DNA from: Panax quinquefolius | Lineage: Eukaryota > Streptophyta > Magnoliopsida > Apiales > Araliaceae | Length of the DNA stretch: 64,000 nt | Assembly (NCBI GenBank): GCA_020205615.1 | Contig: JAINUW010000728.1 | Location: 1-64,000 of the forward strand | Direction: 5' to 3' | In this document: piece by piece, positions 10,692 through 23,655 of the stretch | Numbering within the stretch: the stretch's first letter is position 1 | Layout of the letters: every line of letters begins with the position of its first letter | Notes under the pieces: model-generated | What the model saw: only the letters and a program-made list of their open reading frames with translations | Told to the model about the DNA's origin: nothing | The model's database searches: none | Made by a program: the position numbers and the translations under genes

Positions 10692-13600
10692 CTTGAACTT
10701 CGCTTAGTCCCTTCTTGACAAGGACTTTTCCGCCCTCGCTTCATTTAGTCCTCCTGACAAGGACCCCTCAGCCCGGCTTTGCTGAGTTGTTTGTTTAATG
10801 TTGTTGAGCTCATGGCACGAGTCGCTAAGATGTCTTCATGCTTCTAACATCTTCTATATTTAGTACTGCTTGATCATCCTTGAAGTGCAATTTGAGTGTC
10901 AGATGATGCTCGCCTTCTTCATTGTTCAACCACTTCTGATGACCCCTCGATGAATCGCTTTCAAGATCCTTCTACTGGTACTTGATGGTCGCATACGATA
11001 GCTTCCAAGGCGATCAGACGCCTTCTTCCGTTAGATACTTGCTTTCTCACGCTTGAGGCCAAGACGGTATTTGTGATCTCCTTCGCTACTGATGCCTTCT
11101 CACGATGGACTTGCTAAGATGATTTTAGCTCTCTCTATCAGACTTTGAGTCTTCCATGATGGACATGAAGACGACATAATGCTCTACTTTTCTCAGCCTC
11201 GTAACACTCTTCATGTAGCAAAACTCTCACTTCTACACAAGTAGAACTCACACTTCTACTTCTTTCTTTATCCGACTTCCGAGTGTTCTTGGTGGATCGT
11301 AGTGAGCCTTCTGACTCACCGCTTGAAATGGTTTAGATCAATCCACCTTCTCTCCAAAACCTAAGAACTCCAAAGAACCTTCGATCTTTCAAGCTCTTTT
11401 CTCATTTATACTTCTTCCCAATCCTTCCATTGAAAGTAGCTTATCAAGGCTATTCAAATCTCTTCACAGATCTCGAATCGCTTGAGGGTAGACTACTTGA
11501 TGTGATATGTCATACTTTTCCGACGTCAAGTAGCTTCACATGCTTCACCCACCCCGCCGATGTACCACTTTAATGTCTCAAGGTGTCAAAGACTTTATCG
11601 CTTCTTTCCGATTTCTCGATCGAGGTTGTCCTATTGCATCGATGCTCCTCAATAAGCACTTGTCCGAATATTACCCTTCAAATTTAACATTCGCCAATGC
11701 TTCAGTCTTCAGCTATTCGAACTCTACGATTCTGATGCACGTCTTCAAGGACCTAATCGTAGTGTCTTGTTGAGTGTTGCTCATCGATCGTCGAGTTAAC
11801 ACTACAATCTTGAAGAGTGTTGATTGGGTCAACAACGTAGAACACCTCTTCCTCAGATTGCAGGCAAGACTTCAATACTTATGTTTACTTCAATCGCTCT
11901 AGAGACCGATGGCCTAATTCCTCGCTTCCCCGTCCCCTCTCAATATCAAGACACTTCAGATTCAGGGCGCGCCCAAATTGCTTTCTCCTTGTGATCTCCT
12001 GCTCACTTATCATCAATGAACTCGACTCGCAAGACTTAATCGGTTCCTTCTTTGTTCGGCAAACACTACGATCTTGGTTGCTTTCCAAGATTGTCTTCTG
12101 CTCACTGATAGTTGATCATGATTAGTCGATTTTCCTTAGTCGCCTTCAAGTCAAGTCTTCGATCTCCTTGTGGAAGACTTCATTACGAATGGCCTTACAA
12201 CTCAATCTCGATGTCGATCGTCAGCCGCTAGATCTTTGTTAGCCTCGCATGCCATTCCTCGAGTGCTCGGTTTCTCGATGTAGCTTTGCTTTCTGCGCCA
12301 ACCGTGAGGCTTCGCCCTTCGATATTCGGGAGTGCTCATTTGTCGAGAACCGTATATGCTCTACTTATTCATCCTCGCATTGTGACAGAGCACTTCTTCT
12401 TAGTCGTAGTTCGCACTCTACGATTCATCTTGGGCCAGTCAGAAGACACCACGATCCCGAGATCGATCTCGACACTCACGATTTCTACCAGGCTTGTTGT
12501 CTTCATCGATCTTGCTTGACCACGATCTCTGCATGTAATCCATAGGCTCACGAACTCAGAGAGTGATCTACGATCCTCGACTTGGCTTGCATCGCAGAAT
12601 TTCACGACCGAGTGTAGTCTACCACGCTTCGCCTTGCCTTCTACAGATGATCTGGCCTTCTCTCAGCAGTCGCCTCACGATTCGAACACGACTTCCTCAA
12701 AGACACTACGATCCCCGAGGAAGTTCTACCGATACACTACGATCCTTCTTCATTTCCTCGCGTACCACTTAACCCGAGATCTACTATCTCAGATACTCCT
12801 ATTCCTCGCCGATAGCTCTCGAGTTAACCTTAACTCACCGGCAGATCACTTACTTTCGTGCAAAGGTTCGACGATCGATGACATGCCTCATCTATTACAT
12901 CATAAGATCAACCTAACAAGCTTCGATCTTTCTATATTTATAGTCCTTGTACATCATTTCTTTTTAAGGACTTTACAAAGCTATTTTTGCTTATATAGAT
13001 CAACCTAACATATTTGATCAATTCATTCTAAGTCCTTGTACATATATTTCTATTATCTATCAAAGGACTTTATAACTTTTTCTTAATGCAAGCATACTTG
13101 CATATTCATTCACATATATATCATAATCAAATCATATATTAAATAGGAATATCATTCCCATGTTTATTCCTCGATAAATCTTATATACATCGAAGCAAAT
13201 ACCAGATTTCTAAACCAGATAATTATGAATGTCATTTATAATGATGTGGAATTTAATACATCGACATTTTACATCCTCGGATCCGTAATATACCTAACTA
13301 GTTGTAGATGTACCTCTTCGGCTCCAATGATTTTTCCAGATGTCCGCTGATCACCTATTCATCCGCTTGTTCTTCTTGCTCGCTCCCCTCGATGATGATT
13401 TTCTATCTTTGCTTTGCTCCCTTTCACTTTCTTTTCAACATGCTCCCCTCGCATCAATGATTATGTTATCATCATCTTCCGCTCCCCTCGATGATGATTC
13501 TTTTTTGCAATGCCTTCTTCTTCGACTTCTTCTCTCCTTCGCTTCTTCTTTAAGTGCCCTTGCACTTCTTCTTCTACGCCTCTTTTTCCCCACTTTTTGT

Positions 13601-14476
13601 CATTAATCATTTGGGAGAGTTGCTCCATGTCGACATAAGTCGCTTCCATCGTAGGAGGAATTAACAACTTCAAACTCGAAGTTCTCGCATTGCCAAATTT
13701 CAAGTCAGACCGAGAAAGACCGCTTCATATCGTCAATCTTCACGAGAGGGCTTTAATCTGCTTCTTCATCGCCTTCTACGTCGTAGAGAGCATCTACCTT
13801 CCGATCATTCACGACTTTCAGATAGATGTTATCCTCTCTTCGAAGTTCGAGAGATACATCACCATGGTAGTCAAGCTTGTTCGAGTGAAATAGCTCTCGC
13901 CGTTGTCGCCTTCTCGCGACTCTTCGTTGAATAGAGATATTTTCACCACCATCGTAGTTTTTCATCACTCTTTCTCCACAGATATTTGATTATCCGTCGA
14001 GCAACCTCCTATCGAAGCATTAGATCGAAACTCACGATCTACATTCTCGGGATGATTTTCAAAGGTGTTGATAATCCAAGAATCGCTGAGTCCAATCGCC
14101 GGGTCGAGGACGAAGGAATGTCCACAAGAGTGTTTCGAAAGGCATGGAGACTTCCGTTTGAACTTGAACACCATCACTAGAGAGTGAATGACTCTACGAT
14201 CATCTCCTTGGTCACCATCCTTTTTCCTCGAAGTCCACTCTACGATCAGGGGAAATATACCGATTTCCAAAGATGGCAACAGATTTCAAGTGAGGCTTGT
14301 TTGTGATCATCTTTGTAGCAAAACTCTTTACCCTTGGGAAGTTTTTTGTGCCACCACCCATGCTTGGAAAATGAGAGTAAAGACCAAATCAAGTAGCTTT
14401 CATCTCTTTCAAGATGGGCCTTTTAGCTATTTACATCCATCGGAAGAACCATCTCATTAGCAAGTCATCGTGGATT
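10692..14476. other. Unassigned 3.8-kb segment, no recognisable gene
   Basis: The composition is more balanced than the flanks and words such as CTACGATC and CTCGATC recur. Several open frames of 60-124 codons occur on both strands, but none shows a motif, a coherent hydrophobic pattern or a known domain. Just left of its right edge is a CACTA-like terminus. It could be a decayed transposon interior (a CACTA body or an untranslated retroelement region). I cannot assign it. Confidence 0.4.
13382..13498. repeat. GCTCCCCTCG repeats
   Basis: GCTCCCCTCGATGATGAT occurs at 13382 and 13481, with a third diverged copy at 13442 (GCTCCCCTCGCATCAATGAT). The spacing is irregular (60 and 39 bp). Confidence 0.6.
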
Positions 14477-14569
14477 CACTACTAGAAATTACATATAGCG
14501 AATATCTAGATATAGCAATCTGTTTAAGATTTTAACCGCCGCTATAGTGTATCTATAGCTTATATTGCT
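14477..14569 (+). mobile_element. CACTA-like transposon terminus, isolated
   Basis: CACTACTAGAAATT is the standard type of terminal inverted repeat of plant CACTA (En/Spm) elements. The following 90 bp contain short motifs in both orientations (ATATAGC, GCTATAG, TATTGCTAT), which resembles subterminal transposase-binding repeats. After 93 bp the G2 LTR resumes at TTTTCATAAAG, so only one end is present, facing right, and no partner end or 3-bp duplication was found. It may be a truncated CACTA end joined to a broken LTR. Confidence 0.45.
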
Positions 14570-14827
14570 ATTTTCATAAAGTATTTTGTCATTTTCTCAA
14601 TCCGACAATAATTCCGTTGTTGGGTCCACCAATGATTGTGCCATTGCATTAATATTCCCCGTTAAAATGAATATTCCCCACCAATCAAATATTATATAAC
14701 AACTTCATGATTTTGCAAAATTTATAAATATTACCCACAACTATAACATTATATCAAATTCATTCCATAATATTCAAAATGATATTTATAGAAAATTCAT
14801 CTTTATTTATAAAAGTTGGGTCTTACA
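14570..14827 (-). repeat. G2 3' LTR, truncated
   Basis: These 258 bp match 43222-43506 closely, including ATTACCCACAACTATAACAT and the end AAAGTTGGG(G/T)..TTACA. The remaining 2.3 kb of LTR is missing to the left, where a CACTA-like end begins. Confidence 0.8.
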
Positions 14828-16350
14828 ACCTCCCTTCTTATAAAATTTCACCCTCTAAATTAGGGTACGACACGGTATGTCAAGAGGTAAGGATACCTTG
14901 ATTTCATTTCGCATTCTAACTCCTGTGTCATTTCCTCAACATCATGGTTTCTCCACAAAACTTTAACTCGAGGTATAACCACGGAGCGTAGAATATGTTC
15001 TTTCTTATCCAAGATTTGAACAAGAACCTCTTCATACGCCAAATCTTCCGCTATTTCATCCTGGTTTAACTCAATAATGTGGTTCTGGTCTTCCACATAT
15101 TTACGTAATATGGATATTTGAAAAATGTTATGAACACTAGATATATCACAGAAAGTTTAGTCTATACACCACGCTCCTACTCGATCGAGGATTAAAATGG
15201 GCCGATGAATCGAGGATCGAGCTTTTCCTCTCTTTCCAAATCTCGAACTCCTTTCCATGGAGCAACACGTATAAACACACGATCTCCTATATCGAATTCC
15301 ACGCCCTTTCGATGAAGATCAACATAACTCTTTTGTCGATCTTTCAGGAGGTTTTTATACGTTGTCAAATCGTTTGAATATTTTTCGTAGTCATACGCAC
15401 TCAACTCCCGGCCCCAACAACGCTGTTTCACCCACCTCATCCTAAACATAACCGAGAACCACACTTTCTTCCATACAACGCCTCAAATGGAGCCATACCA
15501 ATACTTGTTTGATAATTGTTGTTGTAGAAAACTCCACCAATGGTAAGAACTTGTCCCAACTTCCTCAAATCAAGGACACAGTAGTCTTAATAGATCTTCA
15601 AGAGTTCAATAGTCCTCTCCGACCGTCCATCCGTCTCGAGGATGATATGCCGAAGCTAAATCGTAAACTGCGCTCACAGTTTTTTTGAAATCGACCCAAA
15701 ATCATGAAGTGGATCTGGTCTCGATTAGACACTATGGATAATCGGCATACCATGCAATCTTACAACCTCGCTTATGTACATACGAAAGCAAGACGTTCAA
15801 GTGTATAAGTTTCTCAGATAGGTAAGAAGTGAGCAGACTTGGTCAATCTATCAACAATGACCCAAATCAGATCTACGCCTTGAGAAACCTTGGGAAGACC
15901 AAGAATCTAAATCCACGGTAATGTGCTCCCACTTCCATTCCGAATTTCAAGTGGTTGCAATGGACCTTTTGTACTGATGTTCGCTTTAACTCGCTGACAA
16001 GTTGTACACCTCGAGATAAACATCGATATCTCTCTCTTTCATATTGCTTCCACCAAAATGTATTTATTTAAGATCATGATACATTTGGTACTCCCAAGAT
16101 GGATTGCAAACGTGTGTCAGGTGCCTCCATCATGATTTTATACTTTAAACCGTGGTCGTTAGGAACACAAAGTCCGGAGTCGACTCAAGTATTCCTTCTT
16201 CATCGATTCTTGCTTCCTAGATAGCACCTTTCGCAGACTTTCTTCCTCATACGCTGCTAGCTCCAAGTCGTCAGAATTCGAGCAGCCTTTTAACTTTATA
16301 GATTAAAGTCGGTTCTACTCAGATATTCGCCATCATCACACGGGTCCCTC
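14828..16350 (-). pseudogene. G2 integrase with chromodomain-like tail
   Basis: Integrase inserts element cDNA into chromosomes. From the C-terminus, the chromodomain-like tail (14860-15096) is open and contains DEIAEDLAYEEV and VLWRNHDVEEMTQELE, more complete than in G1. The preceding piece (15192-15464) has the KSYVDLHRKGVEFDIGDRVF segment of the C-terminal integrase domain. Near 15490-15540 a YNNN..SIGMAPFE-like stretch is readable, and near 15830-15860 an [15 protein letters not shown] stretch that follows a catalytic aspartate. Cysteines of the HHCC finger appear near 16000. Frameshifts separate all of these. A polypurine tract (AAGAAGGGAGG) lies between the gene end and the 3' LTR. Confidence 0.7.
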
Positions 16351-17960
16351 GAGTCTTTAACTCTATCTCCATCCTTTGCAAGTCACACAAATGGGCTTTC
16401 AGACGACAATATCGCACTCGCATTTGTGATACGATCTTCTACTCAATGCGCTACCACCACGCTCGCTTTTTCAGTGATGGTATCGATGGTACGATCATAA
16501 TCTTTCAATCAGCTTCAAGCCAACATCGTTGTCGCATGTCGAGTTCCTTTGGGTAAAGAAATATTTGAGGCTTTTACGATCCAGAAGATCTCCACATTCT
16601 CCCCCATACAAGAAATGCCTCCAAATTTTAAGTGTAAAGACAACAACTCGCTAACTCTAGATCATGAGTAGGATAATTCTCTCATATTCTTTCGAGTCCG
16701 CCTCTCGAGGCATAAAGCTATGACTTTCCATGCTGCAGATGAGAACACATCCCAACCCTTTTCCCCAAGCATCATCAGAGATGACAAATCCTCCGAGCCG
16801 ATGGTATTGCCGTAACAAGTGGTGAAATGAGTCTCCTTTCGAAGTTCTTGAAAACTCTTCTCAAATTCTTCGCCCAATCGAACTTTATATCTTTCTCGAG
16901 TCACCGAGTTAATGGAGTAGCAATTCGAGAAAATCCTTCCACGAATCTCCGATAATAACCAACTAAACCGAGAAAGCTACGTGATTTTCATTGCCATCGA
17001 TTTAGGTTGCCTCGCTTTAATTGCTTCAATCTTTTCACGTCAATGATATTCCATGATTTGATACTACGCGCTCAAGGAATGCTACTTCCTCGCCGTAACT
17101 CGCATTTCTTCAACTCGACATAAATCTTATATTCACGGTTGAGTACCAAATTTCAAGTGTTTCTCATGATCTTCACTAGCTTTTGAATAATTAAGGATGT
17201 CATCAATAAAGACGACCACAAAGTGATGCAAATATTCCTCAATACTTGGCTCATCATATCCACGGCTACAAAGAGGAGCATTAGTCAATCCAAAGGATAA
17301 TGACTCAGAATTCATAATGCCCGCATCGAAGTTCCGAAAGTCGCATTTCGAATGTCATCCGCTCTAATCTTCAATCGTGATATTTCGAACGTAAGATCAA
17401 TCTTTGAAAAGAATTTTGCTCCTTGCAAATGGTCAAAACAGTCATCAATACGCGGGCAATGGGTACCTATTTTTGATGGTGACATGATTCAACTCCGATA
17501 ATCAATACAAAGTCAGATACTCCCATCTTTCTTCTTCACGTATAATAACAGAGCACCCCAAGGAGAAGTACTAGATTTAATAAAGCCAATGTCTAACAAT
17601 TCCTCGCAGTGGGTCTTTAACTCAAGTTCAATAGAGCTATTCGACATGGGCTTTTGAAATGGGTTTTGCATCGGTTCAAGGTCGATACAAAATTCAATTT
17701 CACGCCTGGGTAGCTGTGAAGTTCTTCGTGGAATACGTCAAGGAATTTATTAACAATAGAAATATCATTCAAAATCGACGTATTTTTGTTTAGATCCGTG
17801 ATATGAGCTAAGAAAGCTTCGACATCCGCTTTTCATTAAACGAATAGCTTTATGGCTTCGAGACGACCATGATTGATTTAAATGGTTTGGTCGTCAATTC
17901 GCATAATAGGTCGATTCTTAATATGAAAGCTAAAACCTCACTTAAAATAATCAATTTTAG
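16351..17960 (-). pseudogene. G2 reverse transcriptase and RNase H
   Basis: This part would copy element RNA into DNA. The RT palm keeps its FIDD active site (VVFIDDILNYSK, near 17190-17220) in a short open frame at 17133-17315, together with a SFGLTNAP word just before it. The start of RNase H lies in the frame at 16662-16904 (EEFEKSFQELRKE), after which the frame shifts. No single frame covers the domain: several indels and stops intervene. The order and spacing agree with a Ty3/gypsy pol. Confidence 0.7.
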
Positions 17961-18612
17961 TATTGATGAGTAGTTAACCAATTAATCCCTTGTAATCACA
18001 TCAAATGCAAGTATTTTCAATGAAATAAGATCGACAGTAATGTGAGGGTACCGATTTGAACCAAATAAGACTTATAAACCGTGGATGTAATGAAGGTTTC
18101 TCCCAACGGAGTTTCCACAGATAAGTCAAAGTCTAATTCTCTCCTAATCAAATTTAATCGTTGAGCAAGTAGAGAAATAAAAGAATGGGTAGAACCCCAG
18201 ATCAAATAAGGTATGACTTTGCTAGAGTTTATGATAAGCTTACCCATGATGACCTCTGCTCAAGTTCCTCGCTTTCAGGAGGTCACAACAAACGCCTCCT
18301 CAGACTACCGGGCTGATTTTTTTCCGACTACTTTTGGTGCCTCCATCCTATTTGAACTGGTTTCTATGAACGACAAAATCGAGCTAAGTGACCTTCTCTT
18401 CCACAATTATAATATACTTTGATCGTATCGCTGCTTTGACCGATGTGTCCCTCCCTCCGCATTTGAAGCATATGATAGGTGGTCGTTCTCCTTCCTTAAC
18501 AATCAAAATTGTACCGACGCCTTTCCATCATCATGAATCTCCTCTTCGAAATATCCATTCTTATTGTTTTGCCCCGATTACCACCAAGTGGTTACCATTT
18601 CGCCCGTTGATT
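17961..18612 (-). pseudogene. G2 protease and gag zinc knuckle
   Basis: The frame at 18017-18247 contains GSTHSFISLLAQRLN, the region around the gypsy aspartic protease active site; the catalytic aspartate expected just before GSTHSF is not present (LIWGSTHSF). To the right, in another frame near 18400-18470, CGREGHLARFC-like sequence marks a CCHC nucleocapsid knuckle. The segment ends exactly at the copia insertion. Its continuation is at 28454, where gag resumes. Confidence 0.65.
18608..18612. repeat. Target-site duplication of the copia insertion, left
   Basis: TGATT here and TGATT at 28454-28458 flank the copia structure. G1 reads continuously through the same place (near 5955-5985), which confirms that the intervening DNA is an insertion. 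Confidence 0.8.
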
Positions 18613-20449
18613 TATTAGGTTTGTAATATTCAAGAACGCAATCAAATTGCATAAATAAACTAAACGTAAAAAATAGAGTTTAAAATTTTACAAACCATAT
18701 ACCCGGATCACCCTTTATGCACAATTATTAATTAAACGAAAAAGATGAATAAGAAACATACCCTTGAAGATTCGAGCTTCCTCAGTACAAGTTCACCTCC
18801 AATCCTTTTTCGCTCAACTTGAATCCACCGGGTTTGGTTCCTTCCTTTCGATCAACGTTAGCCACCCAAGTGTTCGGGCCTCAGAGGTGATCCACCAAGG
18901 AAGAAGAAGGATTCAAGAAGATGGGTGGTCACTAAACCCTAGTTTTCTATCTCTATAGAAAAGGAGCGCATCTCCAACCATCGGAATTATTACGTAGTCT
19001 TGATATCTCGATATAAGACTCATCTTATAAAGATATCAAGTAACCCTATTAAAATAAGGTATTATTTAATTAAACTCTTTAATTAAATGGGCTCCTCTAA
19101 TCTTATTAGGGATAATTAATTAAACTCCTTTAATTAATTTTCCTCCTAATCTTATTAGGAATAAATGAGAGTATTTATATTAAATTAATTCCTAAACTCT
19201 TTTAGAAATTAAAATAATAATAATAATTGTAATAATATTAATAAGACTCTCTTATTAATTTATATTTAATATTTCTAAAATATTAAATAATAATATTAAG
19301 CTATTTAATTTATTCTATCACCATAGATTAAATTAAATATACTTAACATATTATTACGATTATGCCATTAACTCTTAAATAATTATTCTTCCTTTTATGG
19401 TGTGACCCTTTAGGTTCTCCATATTAAACCTATGCAGAATAAATCAATTAGTACAATTCTAATCTTATTTAAATAAATAAATTAAACAATTAATTTATTT
19501 AAATAAATAATATTTATTCTACAATAGTGAAGTTCTCCCAATGATCAACGCACTTTCCAGATAATATAGATTTCAACATTAATCATAAAAACCTTTCGAG
19601 TTAATAGTTACCGTGACAATTCAATCCTTCCACCAAACAACGTCCCAATTAAATATAAGATATGGAATTACCGTCAAGTCTTTTTTATTTAATTATACGT
19701 ATTTCGACTCTTAAATGCACAACTCCAAATAATGCAAATTAGAAACTCCTTTCTAATTTCATTCTCGCCGCCAAGGACTACCGGGTTGTCATTTATCAAA
19801 TCACATAGACATTTCTCTTCTTTTTAATAAGTGGTAGATTCTTTATCGATCATACATTATCTCCACGTATAACTTATTATACCCAAGCATACCCTTTGAT
19901 ATACCCTAAGGGTCTTAACTAATAAGTCAAAGTATAACTCATCATACACAAGATACTATGATGATCTCAAGTCCAAGGATCACTCAGATTACTATCACTA
20001 CAGAATTCCTATCGACAGCAAGTAAAATTCCATTAGGTATTCCTAAGCTTGAGCCAATGCTCGTTGAACTTATTCTCTAATAAGCACCTACATACTTGCT
20101 TTAGTGTTCCACACAAATGATCATGAGATCAATCATCCTCATCCAATGAGCAAGCAACGATGTACTCAATCTATCCGGATTCACTAATCCCCAATTTAGT
20201 AATCCAACGATTGGGAACTATTTTAGTTTTAAGCTTTCTAAGAATTTAGATCTCATTAGAATGATCATCATCATTATTCTAAAAGCATTGCTTAAAACTA
20301 CGGGTTTATCACATATTATAAAACAAGATCATGTAGATAATTAAAAGCCTTTAATAAATTAATACTTTTTATTAATAAATGAATAAGATTGTTACAAAGT
20401 ATACGCTTTATCATCAAACATGATCGCTTTCAGATGCATACTACTTTCA
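18613..20449 (-). repeat. Copia LTR 1 (outer 3' LTR)
   Basis: About 1.83 kb, matching 23656-25494 by eye over its whole length with scattered substitutions and small indels. On the minus strand it begins TGAAAGTAGTATGC next to a polypurine tract. It is very AT-rich around 19050-19520 and has no coding potential. Confidence 0.8.
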
Positions 20450-20460
20450 ATCTCCCACTG
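20450..20460 (-). other. Copia polypurine tract
   Basis: The minus strand reads CAGTGGGAGAT directly before the LTR start TGAAAGTAG; the second internal domain has the same arrangement at 25495-25505. Confidence 0.6.
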
Positions 20461-20639
20461 CACTAAAGCCAATCGTCATGGTATCTCATACTCTTCTTCT
20501 CTAAGTGACGATTATTATCCCATTTTGATTAGCTTTTAGTTAATGGATATGTAATGTTGTTCATGAGAGTCCACTATCTCTATAGTGATTTCCCATCTTT
20601 CAATGATTCTAATAATCAAATGAAAGTGCCACAACACAT

Positions 20640-21640
20640 GTTTAGATCCAAGATGAGACTTAGAACTATTCCTAGTTCTCAGAATGAACTTTTAATCCAA
20701 ACAATCAACTTGCAACTTCATTTATAGCTATATACTTTGTCTTTATCACTAAACCAACAACACTTTCATTGTTTCAGAACCTTTCCAATTCACCGCACCA
20801 CTGCTCAAGATAATGCTTTACCTTAAAGTGGATTTTTTCGTCATCTTGGTCTCATTCTGAAAAACTTGAGTCTGTTAAGCCCTCTAGTTTTAATTTAGAC
20901 CCACCATGAATATGATCACATCCTTAGTGCTTGCTAAGCACTTTAAGATGTTTTCATCGACTCATAGTGAACTTCTCCATAATACGACCGATCAACATCG
21001 TGTCTCAGATATTTCATCAGATACATGATTGTCACTCATGCGATCTCTTCTTTTAATAGTTTGTGGGGACTATTAAGAGAGATACACCCACGGCTCATCA
21101 ACATGAAACATCTCGAGCTTGCCATGCTAAACGACTTTTAGCATCAAATGAATATACATTCAATGGGTTAAGTCGAGCATCCTCTTCAATCTATCTATAT
21201 AGATTTTATCCCCAATTAAGATACTCTTCCCAAATTATTCATGGAGGAATTTTTAGACAAATTTATCTTTACCGATTCAGCATTGGTATGTAATTCCTCA
21301 TCCGTAGTATATCAACATATAATACTAGAAATTTCACGACGCCTCCCATCGAATCTTTTGTACACACTAGAAGTCTTACCTCATCGAATGTAACTCGGAT
21401 CATCATCTTCTACATGATGTGTACCTCATCATCATCATCCATGATGAATCCATACCTCCTAGGTATCTTTTGGTACTATTCCGCATTTATTTATCTTGGA
21501 TTTGGGTACAATAGGTCTATCTACATGTTCCTCTTATTCGACTTATAAGTGTTTTGTGGTTCTTGAACTCTTCAAGATCTATTATCCTCCCACTAGCCCC
21601 TTCAATGATAAACACCTTTATCTTAGAAGGTAGTGTGTTT
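20640..21640 (-). pseudogene. Copia RT and RNase H, copy A
   Basis: RNase H is recognisable near 20680-20920 from LEG.TDSSF, DD.KSTL, SSGAVNWKGS and KTKYIAINEVA words, each in a shifted frame. The RT palm lies near 21308-21330: VVKFLVLYVDI stands where copia elements have the YVDD motif, so the second catalytic aspartate is missing. Sequence matching the MYA..RPD region lies near 20990-21060. These enzymes would synthesise element DNA; the copy is dead. Confidence 0.65.
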
Positions 21641-22680
21641 CAAGAACAAACACTTTTTGCTAAGTAGGATTATAGAACATATACCCTAAACTTACTTTAG
21701 GATGTCCCATAAATCTACACTTGTCAAATCTTGTCCCAAGCTTATCCTTTGAAACCTTTTTCACATAAGTTGGACAACCCCTTATCTTAACATACTTAAG
21801 ATTAGAATCCTCCCTATCCATAACTTTTATGGAGTCTTCAATGGATTTTGAGGTTACCTTTTGTAGATATGCAAACCATTTCTAGGATATGACCTCAGAG
21901 GGATAATTGAAATGTTTGGTAAAATCATTATGGACCGCACTACGTCCAACAAGGTACGATTTTTCCATTCCAATACATCAATCAATTATTGCAGATCAAG
22001 AGGCGCCCATTATGAGAAAACCATTTAAGATGATCTAGAAACTTATTTCACAAGTATTTATTCCTCGATCTAATCAAAGAATCTTAATACATTGTCAATT
22101 TGTTTCACTTCAATTCTTTAAACCTTTCAAATAATTCATACTTGTATTTCAAAGAAATACACACATTCAACTCTTTGAATGATCATCTCCTTTTCTTATA
22201 CTAATTTGTTCAATATGCAAAATTATTTTCATGTAAGTCAAGTATACAAAATTTATTAAGTAATATTCCAATTTATACAAAACATTATTATTATAAATAG
22301 AACAACAATTGTTCTTAATTATAATACCAAAGATTTCATCATTCAACAATAAAAAGGAAATAATATTTTTAACAAGAACCGAATACAATAACAACTTATC
22401 GACTTAATAGATTTGCTTCGTAGCATTGCTAAACTATAAGTTTCTACGGCTAATATGGCAACCTTTGCTACATTTCCGCATATAGGATTACTTATATTTG
22501 TTTAGCTTTACTTCGCTTGGTCCCTTCATAAATCTATATTTATGATAACCAAAGCTCAGATCCAATACCCAAGTAGTAACCTCGACTTAAAGAAAATTTA
22601 TTTCAATCATGAACAAAATCAGATTGTGAACCGAAACTTCACTAAGCTTCTTTCGTTAGCCTCTCGCAAGATGCTTCTCG
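21641..22680 (-). pseudogene. Copia protease and integrase, copy A
   Basis: The integrase C-terminal part gives CPTYVKKVSKDKLGTRFDKC (about 21710-21780), a typical copia stretch leading into a G.P..SLGY.FYNP-type word. Further upstream the frame at 22167-22394 has FGIIIKNNCCSIYNNNVL, the segment between protease and the integrase zinc finger in one copia group. The integrase catalytic core is shortened and frameshifted; I could not place all three acidic residues. Confidence 0.6.
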
Positions 22681-23437
22681 CAGCTTCATTCCGTTGTCCA
22701 GCTTATTGCAGTGGAAGCAAACTCCTTTGCTATCCGTGACGCTTTTGTTCTTATTATCCTTTGTTTTTGCCTTTCTTTTACCTTCTTTGAATCGCTCTTC
22801 TTTCGTAAGATCCTTTGGCCCCTACCAAGAAGACTTGATCTTTCTTGGTCGAAAGTGACTCTCAACATTTTTCAATATGTTAAGCAAATCAAACGAGGTC
22901 GATATCTAGCTTATTCATATGAAAAAATTCACAACAATTGTGAAAGGAGTCCGGAGTGAGTGCAAGATCAAATCTTCGCTCAACTCTCCATCCATGACAA
23001 AACCAAATTGTCCTAATCGATCAATCAAATTGATTATGTTAAGAACTTTTGTCTGCATTATATAGTGCCCATCGGCCATTCTAGATCGGAAGAGCTCCTT
23101 AGATATCCGATATCTATCGGCCCTACTTTCCTCACCATCAACTACTTGACGTAAGGTGAGTATAGAAGAGCATCCATAGTTTCAAGTCGACGTCAAGCTC
23201 ATATCATGGATGCGAAAGCATGATGTATCGAGTTAATCAGTGCATCATCTTCGCCACTTTCTAAAAGTAGCAATCTCTTCCTCGAGGCATTGTCTCCAAC
23301 CATTGCAGGATAGGCGATATGACATAAGATAGCTTTTCACCATGAGAACTATTCTCAAATTCCTTAACCAACCGCTTAATTTGGCCTCGTTAATTTAGCA
23401 TCTAATACGCTTCATAAAGGATAGTAATTTTAGACAT
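22681..23437 (-). pseudogene. Copia gag, copy A
   Basis: The probable start is ATGTCTAAAATTACTATCC at 23437 on the minus strand, followed by words matching copia gag (EKLSYVI, LNM.K). Near the C-terminus a lysine-rich linker leads to a half zinc knuckle, GVCFHCNK; the distal H and C of the CCHC motif are lost. Copy B preserves the lysine-rich linker as an open frame at 27759-27977. Frames are interrupted. Confidence 0.6.
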
Positions 23438-23655
23438 TGTAAAATTTCAGAAATGAATTTGTAATTAACAACATTTTAACATACATTCTTTTATTAATTA
23501 CCAAAATAAATTAGGTCTTGTTTTAAATTGGTATCTCCCACTATTTTCTTCAAACTATATTACCCTCACTTATATAGTTCGGCAAAATCTAATTAAAGAT
23601 TTGCTAGTGAGAATAAGGATCCCATTTCAAATGTATATAAATTTGTGTGATCAAG
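23438..23655 (-). other. Copia 5' leader, copy A
   Basis: This lies between the 5' LTR (LTR 2) and gag. I do not see a clear tRNA-complementary primer site next to the LTR: the minus strand continues CTTGATCACACAAAT. Nothing else is recognisable. Confidence 0.45.

Noticed and set aside
13965..14279. A 104-codon minus-strand frame and neighbouring 60-124-codon frames in 11.5-14.5 kb
   Set aside because: They overlap on both strands, show no domain or motif and no codon pattern suggesting selection; likely chance frames in a more GC-balanced region.
22711..22959. Plus-strand frame with a hydrophobic start (ICFCLSFTFFESLFF)
   Set aside because: It is the reverse complement of the lysine-rich copia gag linker, which is the better supported reading.
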